Below, piece after piece: positions 61,431 to 64,000 of a stretch of 64,000 nucleotides of DNA. Below the pieces are notes generated by a model. That model was given only the letters and a program-made list of their open reading frames with translations, was not told the DNA's origin and did no database searches. The stretch lies in the NCBI RefSeq assembly GCF_027533845.1, contig NZ_JAPZVN010000011.1, positions 62,001 to 126,000 of the forward strand, given 5' to 3'. The DNA is from Streptomyces sp. RPT161. Lineage in GTDB: Bacteria; Actinomycetota; Actinomycetes; Streptomycetales; Streptomycetaceae. The position numbers and the translations under genes were made by a program. Each line of letters begins with the position of its first letter. Position 1 is the first letter of the stretch.

Positions 61431-62135
61431 ATGGCGCAAGGCATCGGTTCCGGGTCGGGCACTGAGGTGCTCAAGGTGCTGGTCGTTGAGGACGACCCGG
61501 GCATCGCGGGGTCGTTGGTTCGGGGCCTAAATCGGGCGGGTTACGACGCGCGCAGCGTGGACACCGGTCGGGCGGCGCTGGTGTGCGACCCGGTGCCGGA
61601 CGTGGTGCTGCTCGATCTGGGACTGCCAGATGTGGACGGTTTCGAGATCTGCCGTCTGCTGCGTCGCCGGTCCGACGTGGTGATCATCGTGGTGACCGCA
61701 CGGGGTGAGGAGGGTGACCGGGTGGCCGCGCTCGACGAGGGGGCGGACGACTACCTGGTCAAGCCTTTCGGCCTGGCCGAGCTGCTCGCGCGGATCCGGG
61801 CGGTGCTCAGGCGCACCCGCCCGTCCGCACCCGAGGTTCTGGCCCACGGTCCGCTGGTTGTCGATCCGCGTACCCGCAAGGTCACGGTCAACGGGCAGGA
61901 GGTCAGCCTGACGCCCAAGGAGTTCGACATCCTGCACTGTCTGGCTGCCGACCCGGGCAGGGTGGTGACCCGGCAGGAGATCCTGGAGCGGGCCTGGGAC
62001 GCCCACTGGTACGGCCCGACGAAGGTGCTGGATGTGCACATGGCGGCGCTGCGCCGCAAGTTGGGTGTGCAGGGGCTGGTAGAGACGGTCTACGGGCGCG
62101 GTTTCCGCCTTGCTGACGTTGGCCGGTCGACATGA
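61431..62135 (+). CDS. OmpR-family response regulator
   Basis: 234 aa. Receiver domain with acidic VEDDPGIAGS (Asp21/22), the phospho-Asp in VVLLDLGLPDVD (Asp62) and Lys in YLVKPFG. A winged-helix C-terminal domain has VSLTPKEFDILHCLAADPGR and VYGRGFRL. The start ATG 61431 is weak; the stop overlaps the sensor kinase start (ATGA). Likely controls the two flanking small genes through the 18-bp motifs. Confidence 0.92.
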   Translation: MAQGIGSGSGTEVLKVLVVEDDPGIAGSLVRGLNRAGYDARSVDTGRAALVCDPVPDVVLLDLGLPDVDGFEICRLLRRRSDVVIIVVTARGEEGDRVAALDEGADDYLVKPFGLAELLARIRAVLRRTRPSAPEVLAHGPLVVDPRTRKVTVNGQEVSLTPKEFDILHCLAADPGRVVTRQEILERAWDAHWYGPTKVLDVHMAALRRKLGVQGLVETVYGRGFRLADVGRST

Positions 62136-63523
62136 CCCGTCGCATCGCACTGTCCGTACTCGCGCTGATCACCGTGCTCCTGGTGCTGGCAGTGGTGCCG
62201 TTGGGCCTGTTGATGACAGAACGCGAACAGACTTCGTTCCGGGAGCAGTCGGCGGCGATGGCCCGGTCGATCGCCTCCGCCGCCGAGGAGCACCTGTCCG
62301 ACCACAAGTCCGAGGCACCCGCGCGGCACCTGCTGGAAGAGGCCCGGCGCAGAGGGGACTGCGCCACCGTCTACGACTCCTTCGGCACAGCGATTCTGTC
62401 CACTCCGTGCACCACCGTCGCCGGGGGCGATGCCTCCCAACTGGTGAACTCGGCGCTGGCGCATCCACAGACGCGAACGATCGAGGACGGCCAGCGGCTG
62501 ACCACCGTGGTGCCCATCGGTGACGACTCCGACGCCACGGGGGTGGCCGTCCTCAGTCGCTCCACCGATGCGCTGAACGACCACATCATGGTGCTGTGGG
62601 GCTGGTCCGCTCTGATCGGCGTCGGTGGTCTGGGTGCCGCAGTGGCGGTGTCGGTATGGCTGGCTCGGTGGGTGAGCCGTCCGTTGCGGGTGGTCGACGT
62701 GGCGGCCCGACGGCTTGGGGAGGGGGCGCTCGACGCGCGGGTTCCGGACGCGGGCGGGCCGCCGGAGGTGCGGCGGCTGGCGGCCACGTTCAACACCATG
62801 GCCGGTCGCACCGAAGCCCTGGTGCACGGTCACCGCGCTGTCGTCGCCGACGTGTCGCATCAGCTGCGTACCCCGCTCACCGCGCTGCGGTTGCGCCTCG
62901 ACCTGCTCACCGCCGACGCGGATGACGAGATGGGAGCCGAACTGTCCAGCGCACAGGAGGAGATCGCCCGGCTGTCCCGGCTGGTGGACGGACTCCTCGC
63001 GGTGGCCCGGGCAGAGCACTCCATTCCGCAGCCGGTGGCCGTCCGGGTTGACGAAGTCGTGGCGGAGCGGGTGGCCGCCTGGGAACCGGTGGCCGACGAA
63101 CGCCGCATTGAACTGATCGCCGACTGCCGACCGGGGCTCAGCGCCTTCGCCGGGGTGGGTGACTTGGAGCAGGTACTCGACAACCTCATCGCCAACGCGC
63201 TCGGCGCGGTCCCCGAAGGCAGTGAGGTACGAATCAATGGCACGACGCACGGCGACACGGTCCGGCTGGCCGTGGTCGACAACGGTCCCGGCATGAGCGC
63301 GACGGCCCGGGCGACCGCCTTCCGCCGCTTCGGCAACCCGGAAGGGCGCGGCACCGGCCTCGGCCTGGCCATCGTGCACCGGCTGGTCACCGCCAACGGC
63401 GGCACCGCCGAGCTGGCTGAGACGCCCGGCGGCGGCCTGACGGTGCTGCTGACCCTGCCAGCGGCCAGCCGCGGGCGCGATCGCGGCACGGACAGCGGCG
63501 GCACCCGCCCCGGCGAGCGCTGA
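62132..63523 (+). CDS. Sensor histidine kinase of the two-component system
   Basis: 463 aa. Two membrane segments (about 8-28 and 155-180) enclose a short extracytoplasmic sensor; then HAMP (LARWVSRPLRVVDVAARRL), phospho-His243 in VSHQLRTPLTALRLRL, and the ATPase boxes DNLIANAL, VDNGPGMS and GRGTGLGLAIV. ATGA overlap with the regulator gene. The signal is unknown. Confidence 0.93.
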   Translation: MTRRIALSVLALITVLLVLAVVPLGLLMTEREQTSFREQSAAMARSIASAAEEHLSDHKSEAPARHLLEEARRRGDCATVYDSFGTAILSTPCTTVAGGDASQLVNSALAHPQTRTIEDGQRLTTVVPIGDDSDATGVAVLSRSTDALNDHIMVLWGWSALIGVGGLGAAVAVSVWLARWVSRPLRVVDVAARRLGEGALDARVPDAGGPPEVRRLAATFNTMAGRTEALVHGHRAVVADVSHQLRTPLTALRLRLDLLTADADDEMGAELSSAQEEIARLSRLVDGLLAVARAEHSIPQPVAVRVDEVVAERVAAWEPVADERRIELIADCRPGLSAFAGVGDLEQVLDNLIANALGAVPEGSEVRINGTTHGDTVRLAVVDNGPGMSATARATAFRRFGNPEGRGTGLGLAIVHRLVTANGGTAELAETPGGGLTVLLTLPAASRGRDRGTDSGGTRPGER

Positions 63524-63584
63524 GTCACCCCACTGCACGCCTCCGCACCCCTGCCTACCAGGGGATCCGCCGATCTTTGCCGGT

Positions 63585-63602
63585 TCTGAAGACTTCCTGA
63601 AC
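63585..63602 (+). promoter_or_regulatory. 18-bp direct-repeat motif upstream of the 63715 gene
   Basis: TCTGAAGACTTCCTGAAC, 113 bp before the start at 63715. It differs at two pyrimidine positions from the motif at 61322-61339. A conserved CTTTG lies 5 bp upstream of both. Confidence 0.7.
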
Positions 63603-63714
63603 CAGAACCCGACGCCTTTCTCCGCAATCTGGTGCATGGGCATCCACCTGGGATGCCCGCATCGTGACCGACACGTGCGGCACATGCCCCCAGTCAAGGG
63701 GCGAGGAGGAAACC

Positions 63715-64000
63715 ATGTCCCACCCCGATCGCTTCCCGGACTCCGATCACGCCGCGGGCGCCGCCGTACGCCGACGAGACCGGGGCCTGCGGCGCGTCGG
63801 GACCACCACGCGCTGGGTGGCCGCTGCCGCCGCCGCGGGCTCCGTCGCCCTCGGCACCGGATACGCCCAAGCCCTCCCAGGGAAGTCCCCCGCACCTCCG
63901 GGCACCCCATCGCCCGGCGCGTCCACCCCCGCCGCCCAGCCACCCTCCGTGCCGGCCGCATCGCATTCGGCGCCACCCCCAAACCCGACCCGGACCTCCC
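63715..64000 (+). CDS. Small membrane-anchored protein, paralogue 2, cut by window end
   Basis: The first 95 codons are visible. Basic RRRDRGLRRVGTTTRW, one membrane segment (VAAAAAAGSVALGTGYAQAL), then a Pro-rich linker. The start ATG 63715 follows GAGGAGGAAACC, a strong ribosome site. It is clearly paralogous to the gene at 60941-61213. What follows the linker is outside the window. Confidence 0.75.
   Translation, partial: MSHPDRFPDSDHAAGAAVRRRDRGLRRVGTTTRWVAAAAAAGSVALGTGYAQALPGKSPAPPGTPSPGASTPAAQPPSVPAASHSAPPPNPTRTS

Noticed and set aside
1-64000. CRISPR arrays, rRNA, tRNA, complete IS elements
   Set aside because: No regularly spaced repeats, no rRNA or cloverleaf sequences recognised, and no complete transposase with flanking inverted repeats was seen by eye.

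Overview
The window is high-GC actinobacterial DNA, most likely from a Streptomyces species. The evidence is strong GC bias at codon third positions, GTG/TTG starts with GGAGG-type ribosome sites, ATGA-coupled genes, typical Streptomyces families (DUF6545/MAB_1171c, DUF317, DUF3761, SpoIIE-type PP2C phosphatases, LytR-CpsA-Psr), and rare TTA codons confined, as far as checked, to a secondary-metabolite region.

Region 1 (1-15.3 kb) is a biosynthetic locus. Ten minus-strand genes (15227 down to 6043) encode a flavoprotein, a formyltransferase, an MFS exporter, QueD, QueE, FolE, a GMP-reductase-like enzyme, a phosphoribosyltransferase, a UbiD-type decarboxylase and a Nudix hydrolase. FolE, QueD and QueE make 7-carboxy-7-deazaguanine from GTP. 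The PRTase, reductase, decarboxylase and Nudix set matches the logic of tubercidin biosynthesis (TubE, TubD and TubG have published functions). A PfkB kinase, a second MFS protein, a HAD hydrolase and a partial Pls/PosA-type NRPS lie alongside. queE carries a 7-bp inverted insertion that breaks its frame. A perfect 46-bp palindrome covers the promoter/leader of the first gene.

Region 2 (15.4-31.5 kb) holds two paralogous modules of an ImmA/IrrE-like peptidase plus a DUF6545 membrane protein, one led by an XRE regulator. It also holds a PEP-mutase-family enzyme, two methyltransferases, a PAS-GAF-PP2C phosphatase, a TetR/amidase/SDR set around a perfect operator palindrome, an epimerase, a hypothetical gene with an internal stop, an exopolyphosphatase-like protein and a LOG-like protein.

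Region 3 (31.7-47.6 kb) is a mosaic of secreted and degraded genes. It includes a GH3 glycosidase, a sialidase-fold protein, a CBM48-like protein, a PrsW protease, a two-gene secreted pair (ricin-lectin with an aerolysin-like tail, and a glycine-zipper protein), ArsR, an LCP protein, a decayed ABC exporter and salicylate synthase, and a TetR/quinone-reductase pair with a clear operator.

Region 4 (48-64 kb) holds an FHA-FHA-ABC fusion transporter, glutamate decarboxylase, an MFS protein, a secreted phosphoesterase followed by EfeO and EfeB (no EfeU), a frameshifted DUF3761 protein, a sulfite-oxidase-like molybdoenzyme and an OmpR-type two-component system. Two paralogous small membrane-anchored proteins flank the two-component system. 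Each has the same 18-bp direct-repeat motif about 110 bp upstream of its start, which probably defines the regulon of that system.
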